In this document: piece after piece, positions 1 through 7,890 of the stretch
How the letters are laid out: each line of letters opens with the position of its first letter
Position numbering within the stretch: position 1 is the stretch's first letter
Origin: an uncultured Flavobacterium sp.
GTDB taxonomy: Bacteria > Bacteroidota > Bacteroidia > Flavobacteriales > Flavobacteriaceae
NCBI RefSeq assembly: GCF_946481155.1
Contig: NZ_CAMLMK010000011.1
Location: 1 to 43,726, forward strand
Length of the DNA stretch: 43,726 nt
Reading direction: 5' to 3'
Translations under genes and position numbers: made by a program
The notes under the pieces: model-generated
What the model saw: the letters and a program-made list of their open reading frames with translations, nothing else
What the model was told of the DNA's origin: nothing
Database searches by the model: none

Positions 1-231
1 TCCAAGTACGAGGTCACCCAATAAAGCACCCAAGAGTTGTGAAAAAACCAAAGTCCCTATAAACAAACCATAAATTTCAGAGGCTTCTGTTTCAGAAAGA
101 CGAATGGTATGAAACAGATAAAGCACCAGGATAGCTCTTAAACCGTAATAAGCACCTCTTTCGAGTGCCCTTGAGGTTGCGTAAAGGATTGATTCAGTAG
201 CGTGTTTTTCATTGGGGTGAGTATTGTTCAT
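1..231 (-). CDS. Peptide MFS transporter (POT family), N-terminal 77 residues only
   Basis: The frame is open from an ATG at 231 to the window edge, so only the N-terminus is present. The residues RGAYYGLRAILVLYL followed by a second hydrophobic stretch ending in GDLVLG match the first two helices of proton-coupled oligopeptide transporters (POT/PTR family) in the inner membrane. This family imports di- and tripeptides with protons. A TATATTTG promoter lies at 249-256, giving a leader of only about 12 nt. The family assignment rests on helix 1 and the GDxxLG-like motif; substrate is inferred. Confidence 0.75.
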   Translation of the reverse strand, partial: MNNTHPNEKHATESILYATSRALERGAYYGLRAILVLYLFHTIRLSETEASEIYGLFIGTLVFSQLLGALLGDLVLG

Positions 232-248
232 TGGGAATGGATTTTACT

Positions 249-256
249 CAAATATA
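249..256 (-). promoter_or_regulatory. TAnnTTTG -7 element of the POT transporter gene
   Basis: TATATTTG on the minus strand, an exact match to the Bacteroidota primary sigma factor -7 consensus, 18 nt upstream of the start codon. Confidence 0.6.
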
Positions 257-286
257 GCTAACTTTTCTTAATGTCATAAAATATAA

Positions 287-314
287 AATCCCGCTAAATA
301 ATATCAGCGGGATT
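287..314 (-). terminator. Intrinsic terminator downstream of purB
   Basis: AATCCCGCT (287-295) and AGCGGGATT (306-314) form a perfect 9-bp stem with a 10-nt loop. On the minus strand it is followed by a T-rich tract. It lies 22 nt after the purB stop codon. Confidence 0.75.
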
Positions 315-335
315 CCATGTATGTTTCTTTGAGAA

Positions 336-1679
336 TTAGATCCCCAGATAGTTGCTTGGAGTAATTTTCATCAATTCTGCTTTAATATCCTCGGAAACAT
401 TTAGGGTCCCGATGAAATTATGAATCGCTTCTTTATTGATTACTGTGTTGGTTCTTGTCAGTTCTTTTAAAGCTTCGTATGGATTTGGATAGGCTTCGCG
501 ACGTAAGATTGTCTGAATCGCTTCGGCAACAACGGCCCAGTTTCTTTCTAAATCTTCAGCGAACTTGTCTTCGTTCAAAAGCAGCTTGTTCAATCCTTTC
601 AACGTAGCTTCAAAAGCAATTAGTGTGTGTCCCATTGGAACGCCGATATTTCTTAAAACGGTACTATCGGTTAAGTCACGTTGCAATCTTGAAACCGGTA
701 ATTTAGCAGAAAGATGTTCGAAAATTGCATTGGCAATACCTAAGTTTCCTTCCGAATTCTCAAAATCGATTGGGTTTACCTTATGTGGCATTGCAGAAGA
801 TCCGATTTCACCTGCCTTGATTTTCTGTTTGAAATAATCCATGGAAACATAAGTCCAGATATCTCTGTCTAAATCGATTAAGATGTTGTTGATACGTTTT
901 AACGCATCGAAAAAGGCTGCAAAATGATCGTAATGCTCAATTTGCGTTGTAGGGAAGGAATGGTGTAAACCTAAAATATCTTCCACGAATTCATTTCCGA
1001 ATTTTCTCCAGTCGTTGTTCGGATAGGCGACAACATGCGCATTGTAGTTTCCTGTAGCACCACCAAATTTAGCTGCGAAAGGCACGTTGAAAAGCAAACG
1101 CATCTGCTCCTCCAGACGTTCTACAAAAACCTGGATTTCTTTTCCTAAACGGGTAGGGGAAGCCGGTTGTCCGTGGGTACGGGCTAACATCGGTACGGCT
1201 GCCCATTCAATGCTTAATTCTTTCAGTTTTGAAATTACACTGATTAAACCCGGCATATATACTTTTTCGAAGGCTTCTTTAGCAGAAAGCGGAATAGCGG
1301 TATTGTTGATATCCTGAGAAGTCAATCCGAAATGGATGAATTCTTTGTATTGTTCTAAACCTAACTTATCGAAAGCGCTTTTGATGAAATATTCCACGGC
1401 TTTCACATCGTGATTGGTGGTTTTTTCTGTTTCTTTTATCCAAAGAGCATCTTCCGTGGAGAAGTTCTCATACATCTTGCGCAATTCAGGATATACGTTC
1501 TTATCAATGCCTGAAAGTTGGGGTAAAGGCAATTCGCAAAGTGCAATGAAATACTCTACTTCCACCAAAACACGGTAACGGATTAAGGCTTCTTCCGAAA
1601 AATATTGGGATAAGGAAACAGTTTTATTTCTATAACGACCGTCAATTGGCGAAATAGCGTTCAGTTCAGTTAGTTGCAT
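336..1679 (-). CDS. purB: Adenylosuccinate lyase
   Basis: Adenylosuccinate lyase acts twice in purine synthesis: it releases fumarate from SAICAR to give AICAR, and from adenylosuccinate to give AMP. It is a cytosolic homotetramer. The 447-residue product starts MQLTELNAISPIDGRY, the usual N-terminus of the family. It carries ARTHGQPASPT (166-176) with the catalytic-region His, and the fumarate lyase signature SSAMPHKVNP (294-303). An upstream TTG at 1709 is excluded as the start because it lies inside the -7 promoter element (1707-1714). The ATG at 1679 then has a leader of about 20-25 nt. A terminator follows at 287-314, so the gene is probably monocistronic. Confidence 0.97.
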   Translation of the reverse strand: MQLTELNAISPIDGRYRNKTVSLSQYFSEEALIRYRVLVEVEYFIALCELPLPQLSGIDKNVYPELRKMYENFSTEDALWIKETEKTTNHDVKAVEYFIKSAFDKLGLEQYKEFIHFGLTSQDINNTAIPLSAKEAFEKVYMPGLISVISKLKELSIEWAAVPMLARTHGQPASPTRLGKEIQVFVERLEEQMRLLFNVPFAAKFGGATGNYNAHVVAYPNNDWRKFGNEFVEDILGLHHSFPTTQIEHYDHFAAFFDALKRINNILIDLDRDIWTYVSMDYFKQKIKAGEIGSSAMPHKVNPIDFENSEGNLGIANAIFEHLSAKLPVSRLQRDLTDSTVLRNIGVPMGHTLIAFEATLKGLNKLLLNEDKFAEDLERNWAVVAEAIQTILRREAYPNPYEALKELTRTNTVINKEAIHNFIGTLNVSEDIKAELMKITPSNYLGI

Positions 1680-1706
1680 GTTTGTTGTGTTGTTTTTAAG
1701 AAAGGG

Positions 1707-1714
1707 CAAAAATA
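1707..1714 (-). promoter_or_regulatory. TAnnTTTG -7 element of purB
   Basis: TATTTTTG on the minus strand, 28 nt before the purB ATG. It fixes the start at 1679, because longer reading frames would begin upstream of the transcript. Confidence 0.55.
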
Positions 1715-1795
1715 ATGATAAGTTATAAGTTATGAATTATGAATTGGAACTTTTTTAGAAAATTCGGGTCAGGAGTAACTCATAAATTGTTTTTA

Positions 1796-2086
1796 CTATT
1801 TCCTTGCTTCAACATATTTTCGCACGACAATCACAGCTGTCAGCGCAGCGGAATATATGAAAAGCAGTCCAAAAGAAGATTTTACATGAAAATTCCGGAT
1901 GAGAAGAAGTACAGCAAAAACAAATAATAAAAATATAAAGCCAAGCAAAACATATTTTAGCAGGCTGGTAAGAATCTTAAAATAATGCAAGGTATTCAGG
2001 AAATAAACGGTAACAAAGGGAACATAGAGAAGAAAAATTACGCTCAAGGCAAGGAGTTCCCCAAATCCAAAATCTAATCCCGTCAT
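1796..2086 (-). CDS. Small integral membrane protein, function unknown
   Basis: This 96-residue protein has about three hydrophobic segments (roughly residues 10-30, 40-60 and 70-88) and almost no soluble part, so it should sit in the inner membrane. I recognise no family. It begins 13 nt after the stop of the upstream membrane-protein gene at 2100-2495 and probably shares its transcript. The C-terminus is basic (VRKYVEARK), which would place it on the cytoplasmic side. Confidence 0.6.
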   Translation of the reverse strand: MTGLDFGFGELLALSVIFLLYVPFVTVYFLNTLHYFKILTSLLKYVLLGFIFLLFVFAVLLLIRNFHVKSSFGLLFIYSAALTAVIVVRKYVEARK

Positions 2087-2099
2087 TCTGTTTGTTTTA

Positions 2100-2495
2100 T
2101 TATTTGGCGCTAAACCGTTTATCGGCTAAGAAGGCAAATAAGACTATTATTGAACCCATTACAATTGGCGTAAGTGTTACTTTTGTGTTGCTGCCATCAT
2201 TCAGAAAGATTAAAATACCTCTTGTAAGGGCGATGAAACCAACAAGGTATGCAAGTGTATAGCCTTCTTTTTTTCTTTTGATTAGCCAAACGATGGAAAG
2301 AATCGCCATCACTACTGAAGCAAGCATAAAGCTGCCTAATACGGGGAAAACTTTTTCCAAATCCGGAGTAAGGGTCGCTATGCCAAAGAGTTCCAATACA
2401 TTTGCCTGATTAAACAAACAGGATATTCCTACCATAAGCGGAACTAAGCTGGTAAGTGCAAGAATTGCAATGAGTATTTTTGTAAAGATCTTCAT
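2100..2495 (-). CDS. Four-helix membrane protein, DUF4345-like
   Basis: A 131-residue protein with four hydrophobic helices. The LGSFMLASVVMAILSI segment followed by a basic loop resembles DUF4345 proteins; no activity is known for that family. I chose the ATG at 2495. The longer frame begins with TTG at 2549, right beside the -7 promoter element at 2551-2558, so it cannot be in the message. It is the first gene of a likely two-gene unit with 1796-2086. The family call is tentative; the membrane topology is clear. Confidence 0.6.
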   Translation of the reverse strand: MKIFTKILIAILALTSLVPLMVGISCLFNQANVLELFGIATLTPDLEKVFPVLGSFMLASVVMAILSIVWLIKRKKEGYTLAYLVGFIALTRGILIFLNDGSNTKVTLTPIVMGSIIVLFAFLADKRFSAK

Positions 2496-2550
2496 AGACA
2501 ACTGTTTTAAGATTACGTAAATAGCACTCTGTTTAGGTTTACCTTTCAAT

Positions 2551-2558
2551 CAAATATA
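2551..2558 (-). promoter_or_regulatory. TAnnTTTG -7 element of the 2100-2495 gene
   Basis: TATATTTG on the minus strand, 56 nt before the chosen start. A short dyad AGGT-TT-ACCT lies just downstream at 2535-2544, near the expected transcription start. Confidence 0.6.
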
Positions 2559-2609
2559 CGAAAGAAATGTCATTTGTTAAGTTCAAAATTGATGTTGCCA
2601 TGTTGCTCT

Positions 2610-3035
2610 TTAGCCTTTTGAAGGATATAATTTAGCAGCATGAGCCATAGAATTCCGGATTATTTTTTCAAGGACTTTAGTATCGATATCTTCCAGTTTT
2701 TTCACATAAACGCAGGCCTTTGAGCTTTTATGTTTTCCCAATTGCGAAAGCAGTGTTTCCCGATTTTCAAATTCGGTAGCGACATATAAAACAATGGCAT
2801 CCTTTCGCGGTGAAAAGCCTGCCAGTGGAGCATCGCCTTCGTGTCCGCTTTCATATTTATAATGATAGCTTCCGAACCCAATTATCGTAGGACCCCACAT
2901 TTTTGGTTCAGCTCCGGTGATTGCTGTAAAAAGTTCTATTAGTTTAAAGCTATCGTTTCGCTTCACCTGGTTTTCAACTTTGTTGACGAATTCTTCAACG
3001 TTGGCATCAGTTGCTGCTGTTTTGTTTTTTGCCAT
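2610..3035 (-). CDS. DUF1801 domain protein (YdhG-like)
   Basis: The 141-residue protein is a single DUF1801/YdhG domain. Features are the WGPTIIGFGSYHYKYESG stretch (about 47-64), the F-SPRKDAIVLY strand (about 74-84) and a C-terminal helix pair carrying LGKHKSSKACVYVKKLEDID. These are the conserved blocks of this small cytosolic family, whose biochemical role is not established. The gene stands alone: its own promoter lies at 3060-3067, and the next gene downstream has a separate promoter. Confidence 0.85.
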   Translation of the reverse strand: MAKNKTAATDANVEEFVNKVENQVKRNDSFKLIELFTAITGAEPKMWGPTIIGFGSYHYKYESGHEGDAPLAGFSPRKDAIVLYVATEFENRETLLSQLGKHKSSKACVYVKKLEDIDTKVLEKIIRNSMAHAAKLYPSKG

Positions 3036-3059
3036 AATTGCTTATGTTTAGCTTTACCC

Positions 3060-3067
3060 CAAATATA
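3060..3067 (-). promoter_or_regulatory. TAnnTTTG -7 element of the DUF1801 gene
   Basis: TATATTTG on the minus strand, 25 nt before the ATG. It sits in the sequence context CAAATATACaaAAGAA, shared with the repeat-element promoters of this window. Confidence 0.6.
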
Positions 3068-3138
3068 CAAAAGAACTTTCGGTTTACCTTTTTGCAGTTG
3101 GTTTTAAGCGTCAAATTTGTCGCAATGTGTGATTTGTA

Positions 3139-3663
3139 TCATTCAGGATTATAAAGGCTTAATTCTTTACTGATTAAACGCTCATTTTCATCATCGAAAC
3201 AAACAAAGATTACCTTTTCAATTTCATTGTGTTTTAGCAGGAACTCGGACACAGTCTTGACGGCAATTTGAGCAGCTTCCTCTTTTGGGAATCCATAAAT
3301 GCCTGTACTAATGTTGGGAAAGGCAATGGATTTGCAGTTATTCTCAACTGCCAGTTTTAGGGAGTTAGTATAACAATCGGCAAGCTTTCCCCTTTCGTTT
3401 TTATTTCCGCCATTCCAAACCGGGCCGACAGTATGAATCACGTATGTTGAGGGAAGGTTTCCTGCGGTCGTAATTACTGCCTGTCCTGTTTTACAGCTTC
3501 CTTGTTTTGCGACAATTTTGCGGCAATCTTCCAATATCGCATTGCCACCGGCTCTGTGAATTGCTCCGTCCACGCCACCACCACCCATGAGTGATGAATT
3601 AGCGGCGTTGACTATTGCATCCACTTCGATTTTTGTAATATCATTTTTTACAACTTCAATCAT
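3139..3663 (-). CDS. Macro domain protein (YmdB/MacroD-type ADP-ribose hydrolase)
   Basis: A 174-residue single macro domain. It should bind ADP-ribose and hydrolyse O-acetyl-ADP-ribose or mono-ADP-ribose ester links. The substrate loop reads [22 protein letters not shown] (19-40), with the Asn and Asp residues conserved in the MacroD/YmdB class. The second binding loop is ISTGIYGFP (about 119-127). Both are intact, so catalytic competence is likely. The gene stands alone behind the promoter at 3681-3688. The exact cellular substrate cannot be read from sequence. Confidence 0.93.
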   Translation of the reverse strand: MIEVVKNDITKIEVDAIVNAANSSLMGGGGVDGAIHRAGGNAILEDCRKIVAKQGSCKTGQAVITTAGNLPSTYVIHTVGPVWNGGNKNERGKLADCYTNSLKLAVENNCKSIAFPNISTGIYGFPKEEAAQIAVKTVSEFLLKHNEIEKVIFVCFDDENERLISKELSLYNPE

Positions 3664-3680
3664 GTTTATTGCTCTTCATT

Positions 3681-3738
3681 CAAATATACAAAAAGAAGTT
3701 TCTATACCCACAAAACCGGAGCTGTAAGAAGTTATGCG
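3681..3738 (-). repeat. Degenerate cassette-type repeat with internal promoter
   Basis: It starts with the shared core CAAATATACAAAAAGAAGTTT-like sequence, whose minus strand supplies TATATTTG at 3681-3688 for the macro domain gene. It ends with GTTATGCG (3731-3738), the position where other copies carry GTTAGC or GTTGTGCG. Only the promoter and one arm remain. Confidence 0.45.
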
Positions 3739-3765
3739 TTGAATAATAGAATAGTTTAGGGTTGT

Positions 3766-4488
3766 TTAGTTTCCCTGTAGAAATTTTAAGAAATCCGTTT
3801 CTGAGCCATTAAAAACGTCGTAATCATTGCTGTATGTATCCAGGGAATAGCTAGGATTTTTTTGCCAGATCAGCCAGTCTTTACCTTTCCATACCGCTGG
3901 GATTTTTGGCGTTGTTCCAGTGTTGTAATCAGCTATCCATAGACAATATTCTGCAAATGCGGGATCGGTTATTTGGGCGTTGCCGGTGTTGGTATCAGTA
4001 TACAATATGGGTTTTCTCCCGGTTTGCTGTTCCAGAAGGTTTAAGAAGAGCAGCAGGTTTTTCTGGATATCCGCTTTGTTACAGCTTTTATCAATACTGT
4101 TTTCTTCAAAATCGACGATAAGCGGAAAATCAATTTTGGAAAGTTTTCCGACTGTTTTCAGGAAATAAGCTGCCTGCTGTTTTGGATCATCAGCACAATG
4201 GTAAAAATGGTAGGCACCACGCACGAATCCGTTCTCTTCAATCATTTTCCAGTTGTTTTGGAAATCGGGATCGGTAAGCGTTACGCCTTCAGTAGCTTTG
4301 CAAATAACAAAAGTAAGCTGGTCACTTTTATTGTTTAAGTAATCGATTTCATCATTCTGGTAATGGGAAATGTCAATTCCGTAAACAAGCGAGTCTTTAT
4401 TTTTCGGGTTCACCAAGGTAGAGGAAGAGAGGCATAGCAAAAGTCCGCTCATGGCCAAAAGGAAAAATAAGTAACGTTGTGTTGTCAT
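3766..4488 (-). CDS. Glycoside hydrolase family 25 lysozyme, exported
   Basis: GH25 enzymes cleave the N-acetylmuramic acid to N-acetylglucosamine bond of peptidoglycan. The 240-residue product has an N-terminal hydrophobic segment (about 5-22) serving as signal peptide or anchor. The TIM-barrel domain begins at VYGIDISHYQ, and the catalytic pair is in IVDFEE (D126 and E128), with D39 also conserved. The residue before Cys19 is Leu, so a lipoprotein is unlikely. The ATG at 4488 is chosen because the longer frame would start from TTG within the -7 element at 4510-4517. Likely roles are cell-wall turnover or attack on other bacteria. Confidence 0.92.
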   Translation of the reverse strand: MTTQRYLFFLLAMSGLLLCLSSSTLVNPKNKDSLVYGIDISHYQNDEIDYLNNKSDQLTFVICKATEGVTLTDPDFQNNWKMIEENGFVRGAYHFYHCADDPKQQAAYFLKTVGKLSKIDFPLIVDFEENSIDKSCNKADIQKNLLLFLNLLEQQTGRKPILYTDTNTGNAQITDPAFAEYCLWIADYNTGTTPKIPAVWKGKDWLIWQKNPSYSLDTYSNDYDVFNGSETDFLKFLQGN

Positions 4489-4509
4489 AGCATTTTGATT
4501 TTCTTCAGC

Positions 4510-4517
4510 CAAATATA
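4510..4517 (-). promoter_or_regulatory. TAnnTTTG -7 element of the GH25 gene
   Basis: TATATTTG on the minus strand, 22 nt before the ATG at 4488; it decides the start codon. Confidence 0.6.
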
Positions 4518-4627
4518 CTAAAAAAGTAATTTTTTAAAGAAAATACTTATGTTTTTAAAATCGTATGAATTCTATTTGGAGATGATTATGTTATCTATCA
4601 TTGTGTTACTGTCGGCCTAAATTACAA

Positions 4628-4661
4628 AACAAGGCTTTCAGATAGTTCTAAAAGCCTTGTT
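4628..4661 (-). terminator. Intrinsic terminator of the 4710-5275 membrane-protein pair
   Basis: AACAAGGCTTT (4628-4638) and AAAGCCTTGTT (4651-4661) make a perfect 11-bp stem with a 12-nt loop. A T-rich tail follows on both strands. It lies about 50 nt after the stop codon at 4710. Confidence 0.8.
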
Positions 4662-4709
4662 GGTTTTAATCGTGCCAGATACGTTTTTATTTTAGAAATT
4701 CGTTGCTTT

Positions 4710-4979
4710 TTACAAGCCACATATTTCCGCAAGATCGCTTATGCCTAAAGTGAACCACATAATTATAATGCCCAGAATAATTTTTACTGCCAGCGGAATC
4801 GTAAAACCAAATTTTTCCTTGAGAAGTTCATTTATGTGAGGAAAATAAATCAAAGAAAGTAGGAGATAAACAATTCCCGGAACAGGGTGTACTAAAAATA
4901 GATTTGCAATGCCTATAGTTATAAGAACCAGGCCAAATAGCCAACCGCTTATATTGAATGCTGTGATTTTTGCTTCCAT
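4710..4979 (-). CDS. Small integral membrane protein, function unknown
   Basis: An 89-residue protein with three hydrophobic segments (about 12-28, 31-46 and 61-80). A short amphipathic piece between the second and third carries FPHINELLKEKFG. No family was recognised. It follows the 4991-5275 gene by 11 nt and is followed by a strong terminator at 4628-4661. The two small membrane proteins are therefore very likely co-transcribed, and they may act together. Confidence 0.65.
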   Translation of the reverse strand: MEAKITAFNISGWLFGLVLITIGIANLFLVHPVPGIVYLLLSLIYFPHINELLKEKFGFTIPLAVKIILGIIIMWFTLGISDLAEICGL

Positions 4980-4990
4980 GGTTTTACTGT

Positions 4991-5275
4991 TTACGATCCG
5001 GCAAATGGGCTACCGAAGATGCCGACTGCAAGTTCAATCCAAATAAGAGCAAGCACCACAAGTATACCTGCGGAGAGCGCAATTCTGTGTTCTTTGCTTC
5101 TTATCTTTCTTATTACAAGATCGATTATGAAACCGGTTCCGTACAATAGTACACCGGCCACAACGAAATCGTTAAGTTTCCATACCACTTCATCAGTGAA
5201 CTGCATCGCAATTAATGGGATGAGTAATAGAATTGTTACCGCGGCAAAAATGCCGATTAGTCTTTTGTTTTTCAT
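4991..5275 (-). CDS. Small integral membrane protein, function unknown
   Basis: A 94-residue protein with three predicted membrane helices (about 7-24, 37-52 and 66-88) and a short basic loop, RKIRSKEHR. It is the first gene of a two-gene unit with 4710-4979. The promoter is a TACATTTG element at 5323-5330. It is transcribed divergently from the MpaB-like gene at 5405. I recognise no family and assign no function. Confidence 0.65.
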   Translation of the reverse strand: MKNKRLIGIFAAVTILLLIPLIAMQFTDEVVWKLNDFVVAGVLLYGTGFIIDLVIRKIRSKEHRIALSAGILVVLALIWIELAVGIFGSPFAGS

Positions 5276-5322
5276 AGTGCTGAATATTACGTTTTACAAA
5301 ATTTGGTTATGCTTATTTTTTA

Positions 5323-5330
5323 CAAATGTA
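5323..5330 (-). promoter_or_regulatory. TAnnTTTG -7 element of the 4710-5275 operon
   Basis: TACATTTG on the minus strand, with a TTTG about 15 nt further upstream as a weak -33 match. It lies 48 nt before the ATG at 5275. Confidence 0.5.
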
Positions 5331-5404
5331 ATAAACTTTGAAATACAAAGTACTTTTTAATTGAAAATTATTTGTAATTTAGCAGAAATAAATTTTTTGA
5401 TGTT

Positions 5405-6187
5405 ATGGAATTCTTTGTTGAAAAAAACTCGATCGTTAGGAAAATATGGGGCAAAAGCGATACTATCCTTTTTATTTTTGCGGGAGCTGCTGCCGAATTC
5501 GCTTTGAATAAGGCCGTAGATTGGCTTTACTTTACTGGTAAGCTACCATCCGATCCTTTAGGGCGGCTGTTTTCTACCGTTCGCTACGCACGAATGATTG
5601 TTTTTGCACCGGCGGAGGCTGCCTACAAGGCCATTGACACCATACGTCAGATACATTCTGCTGTGGAGCAAAACCGTGGCGCATCAATACCGGATTGGGC
5701 TTATCGTGATGTCCTTTTTATGCTGATACATTATTCCATAGCGGCTTATGAACTGCTCGAGAGAAAGTTAAGCGAAGAAGAAAAAGAAGAAGTACACAAT
5801 GTTTTTTATCGCGTAGGCGTAAGGATGGGACTCAAAGAATTACCGCCAACCTATATTGAATGGTTGCCTGTAAGACAAGCTCATTTAATGGAAAACCTGC
5901 AAAAAAGTAACTACACCGCTGATCTTTTTAAGCAATATAAAAAGCATCTCGGCGCAATGCGATTTACGGTAATGATTGAAGGTCAGAAATTAGTGGTTCC
6001 CGATAGGGTAAAGGAGTTGTTGCACTTCAGTGATTTTTCTTTGATAACGCCTGTAGTGCCGATATACAAAATAAGTCGTCTGATGAAGATGGACTGGCTT
6101 TTAAAAAACATTCTGCTTCCATCGGATTATAAAGATCAGATAAATGAGCTGGATGTGTATCAGGGAAAAATGCCGCCATCAATTTAA
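5405..6187 (+). CDS. Oxygenase MpaB family protein (DUF2236)
   Basis: The 260-residue product matches the bacterial MpaB/latex-clearing-protein-like family (DUF2236). The opening block covers IWGKSDTILFIFAG (about 14-27), AEFALNKAVDWLY and LGRLFSTVRYAR (about 52-63), and a central helix contains IHYSIAAYELLE. Members are heme-type oxygenases or of unknown substrate; the fungal namesake cleaves a prenyl side chain. Substrate here is unknown. No signal peptide is seen. The gene is single, divergent from the membrane-protein pair and convergent with the dinB-like gene. A weak TAATTTAG lies near 5375-5385 as a possible -7. Confidence 0.8.
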   Translation: MEFFVEKNSIVRKIWGKSDTILFIFAGAAAEFALNKAVDWLYFTGKLPSDPLGRLFSTVRYARMIVFAPAEAAYKAIDTIRQIHSAVEQNRGASIPDWAYRDVLFMLIHYSIAAYELLERKLSEEEKEEVHNVFYRVGVRMGLKELPPTYIEWLPVRQAHLMENLQKSNYTADLFKQYKKHLGAMRFTVMIEGQKLVVPDRVKELLHFSDFSLITPVVPIYKISRLMKMDWLLKNILLPSDYKDQINELDVYQGKMPPSI

Positions 6188-6220
6188 CAAAAACGTAATT
6201 GACACAATTCATTTTTTATT

Positions 6221-6694
6221 TTACGAAAGTATTTTTTTAAGCAAGACGATTTGTCCTAAATGATAGTAAGCGTGTTCTATCATTGCGTCGATGTTTCGCT
6301 GGTAGGTACCGTATTTTTCATCAACGAATACCTCGTGTAATTTTTCTTCGGGCATTTGTTCAATAAGGGAAGCAAATTCCTCAGCGTCTTTCCAGAATTT
6401 TGACAAAAAGCTTGCCCAGTCGTTTTGCGATGTAATTGGCGGAAAATCAAAACTGTATTTATCTTTGATGTCAAGTGCACCGCCTTTAAAAACCTGAGTA
6501 ATCCCGTTGATATAATAATGGATATGTTGCGCTAAAACGGCAATTGTATTTAAAGATTTAAATTTATTTGTGGCGGTTTCCCATGGTAAAGTAGCTAATT
6601 GATCTTTGTAATTTGTATTAGCTACCCAGGTTCCGTTCAGAATAATTTCTCTAAACCGATTTGCAATCTGGTACGTACTTTTCTTTGATGTCAT
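6221..6694 (-). CDS. DinB family protein
   Basis: A 157-residue four-helix-bundle protein of the DinB/DUF1572 type. The likely metal ligands are His residues in AQHIHYYINGI and in IEHAYYHLGQIVLLK near the C-terminus. The latter pattern (HxxYHxGQI) is the family hallmark. DinB-fold proteins are often thiol-dependent metalloenzymes; the reaction here is unknown. The ATG at 6694 is preferred over a TTG at 6703. The gene lies 32 nt after the DUF4256 gene and is probably its operon partner. Confidence 0.85.
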   Translation of the reverse strand: MTSKKSTYQIANRFREIILNGTWVANTNYKDQLATLPWETATNKFKSLNTIAVLAQHIHYYINGITQVFKGGALDIKDKYSFDFPPITSQNDWASFLSKFWKDAEEFASLIEQMPEEKLHEVFVDEKYGTYQRNIDAMIEHAYYHLGQIVLLKKILS

Positions 6695-6726
6695 CCTGTT
6701 CAATTTTTTCTGATAACTCTTCAGAA

Positions 6727-7290
6727 TTAAACTTTTAGCAAACCCCGAAAACCTCTTGCAGCATAATACGATTCCGCACCATTGTGATAGAGGAATACAT
6801 GTTCATAGCGGAAATCACAAAATAGCGCACCCCCATGTTTTCTAATCGCTGAAGGGGTTTTTATCCAACTGGACGTTTTCGCATCGAAATTTCCAAGTGT
6901 CTGCAATTCACGGTATTGTTCTTCCGTTAAAAGTTCAACACCCATTGCGGCTGCTATATCTAAAGCATTATTTTTCGGTTTGTGTTCTTTTCTGGATTCC
7001 AGTGCTTCGCGGTCGTAGCAAACGCTTCTGCGGCCTTTCGGGCTTTCTGCGGAACAATCATAAAAAAGATATTCGCCGGTTTTTTTATCATGACCTACAA
7101 CATCCGGTTCACCGCCGGTGGTTTCCATTTCATTTAGCGACCATAGTTTTTGGGGAGCGGCTTCCAGTTTAGCCTGTACTTTTGCCCATTCCATACCTTT
7201 ATGTCGGTTCATGTTTTTTTCAAAACGGCTTTTTAATAGGCTGAGTAATGCAGATTGTTGTTCTGATGACAACTCTTTATTGTTTCCCAT
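6727..7290 (-). CDS. DUF4256 domain protein
   Basis: The full 187-residue length is one DUF4256 domain. Conserved blocks are LWSLNEMETTGGEPDVVGHD (about 49-68), LFYDCSAESPKGRRSVCYDREALESRK (about 74-100) and the C-terminal FCDFRYEHVFLYHNGAESYYAARGFRG. The function of this cytosolic family is not known. It leads a two-gene unit with the DinB protein. The promoter lies at 7355-7362, and a hairpin-forming dyad covers the probable transcription start. Confidence 0.9.
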   Translation of the reverse strand: MGNNKELSSEQQSALLSLLKSRFEKNMNRHKGMEWAKVQAKLEAAPQKLWSLNEMETTGGEPDVVGHDKKTGEYLFYDCSAESPKGRRSVCYDREALESRKEHKPKNNALDIAAAMGVELLTEEQYRELQTLGNFDAKTSSWIKTPSAIRKHGGALFCDFRYEHVFLYHNGAESYYAARGFRGLLKV

Positions 7291-7338
7291 AGCGTGCTTA
7301 TTTTGATAGGATTGGATTGAAATACTGTCGGAAGAAAT

Positions 7339-7351
7339 TTGTCGCCGACAA
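7339..7351. promoter_or_regulatory. Perfect 6-1-6 dyad at the DUF4256 transcription start
   Basis: TTGTCG-C-CGACAA, located just downstream of the -7 element. An alternative pairing exists with TGTCGG at 7326-7331 and CCGACA at 7345-7350. It could be an operator or a 5' leader hairpin. Confidence 0.35.
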
Positions 7352-7354
7352 CTA

Positions 7355-7362
7355 CAAATATA
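7355..7362 (-). promoter_or_regulatory. TAnnTTTG -7 element of the DUF4256-dinB unit
   Basis: TATATTTG on the minus strand, followed upstream by the CCGAAAAatATGAAAGAAAAA context. That context is also found in the cassette-type repeats near 39.1 and 42.8 kb. Confidence 0.6.
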
Positions 7363-7434
7363 CCGAAAAATATGAAAGAAAAAACTGCTTTTTAAAGGAT
7401 GAAATTATTTTCGGGATTGCCGATTGCATTTACT

Positions 7435-7695
7435 TTAAGACATTCGTGCTACTAAGGTAACATCCCGTACATCTACCAATTTTATTCCTCCGGTGCCATG
7501 TATAAAATCACCCAATACAAGTATTTCTGCAGCTTGATAAGGTATAATTTTCTTTTTGGAAGTTCTTATTGCCGGGTGTCCCTTGTGTGCCTGTCCCTGA
7601 TGTAGAAATTCCCTGCGGACTTCACCATCTTTCATTGTTACATTTACTATATCTAAAGGGGCAAATTTCTTATTATCAAATTCTTCTACAGTCAT
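7435..7695 (-). CDS. Hypothetical 86-residue soluble protein
   Basis: A short protein with several predicted beta strands (LDIVNVTMKDGEVRREFL, then ILVLGDFIHGTGGIKLVDVRDVTLV). It has no signal peptide or membrane segment. No family was recognised; the strand-rich pattern would fit a small barrel. It stands alone, about 195 nt from the response-regulator gene upstream. No exact TAnnTTTG is visible before its ATG. Confidence 0.55.
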   Translation of the reverse strand: MTVEEFDNKKFAPLDIVNVTMKDGEVRREFLHQGQAHKGHPAIRTSKKKIIPYQAAEILVLGDFIHGTGGIKLVDVRDVTLVARMS

Positions 7696-7768
7696 AATTT
7701 TAAGCTTACTTTTAAATTATACTAGGTTAGATAGCAAGGAAATGAATTCAAAATGGAAACGTAACTAA

Positions 7769-7799
7769 AAGGAGCGTACAATAAAATCATATGCTCCTT
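7769..7799 (-). terminator. Probable terminator of the kinase/response-regulator operon
   Basis: AAGGAGC (7769-7775) and GCTCCTT (7793-7799) make a 7-bp stem with a 17-nt loop. On the minus strand TTTTAGTT follows. It lies about 90 nt after the response-regulator stop. Confidence 0.5.
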
Positions 7800-7890
7800 C
7801 TAATAACTAACTTTAATAAACTCTCAAATGAGTTTTTAATATATAAATTTACGAAAAATTATAAAACGACAAAAGGAATTTTATAAGTAG

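Noticed and set aside
565..1317. Open frames on the plus strand inside purB
   Set aside because: They lie antisense to a clearly conserved gene and show no protein-like composition or signal.
1739..1927. Open frame on the plus strand at the end of the small membrane-protein gene
   Set aside because: It overlaps the minus-strand gene at 1796-2086 and has no family features or promoter.
6197..6209. AATTG-ACA-CAATT between convergent genes, followed by T-rich DNA
   Set aside because: A five-bp AT-rich stem is within chance for this base composition, though it could help termination.
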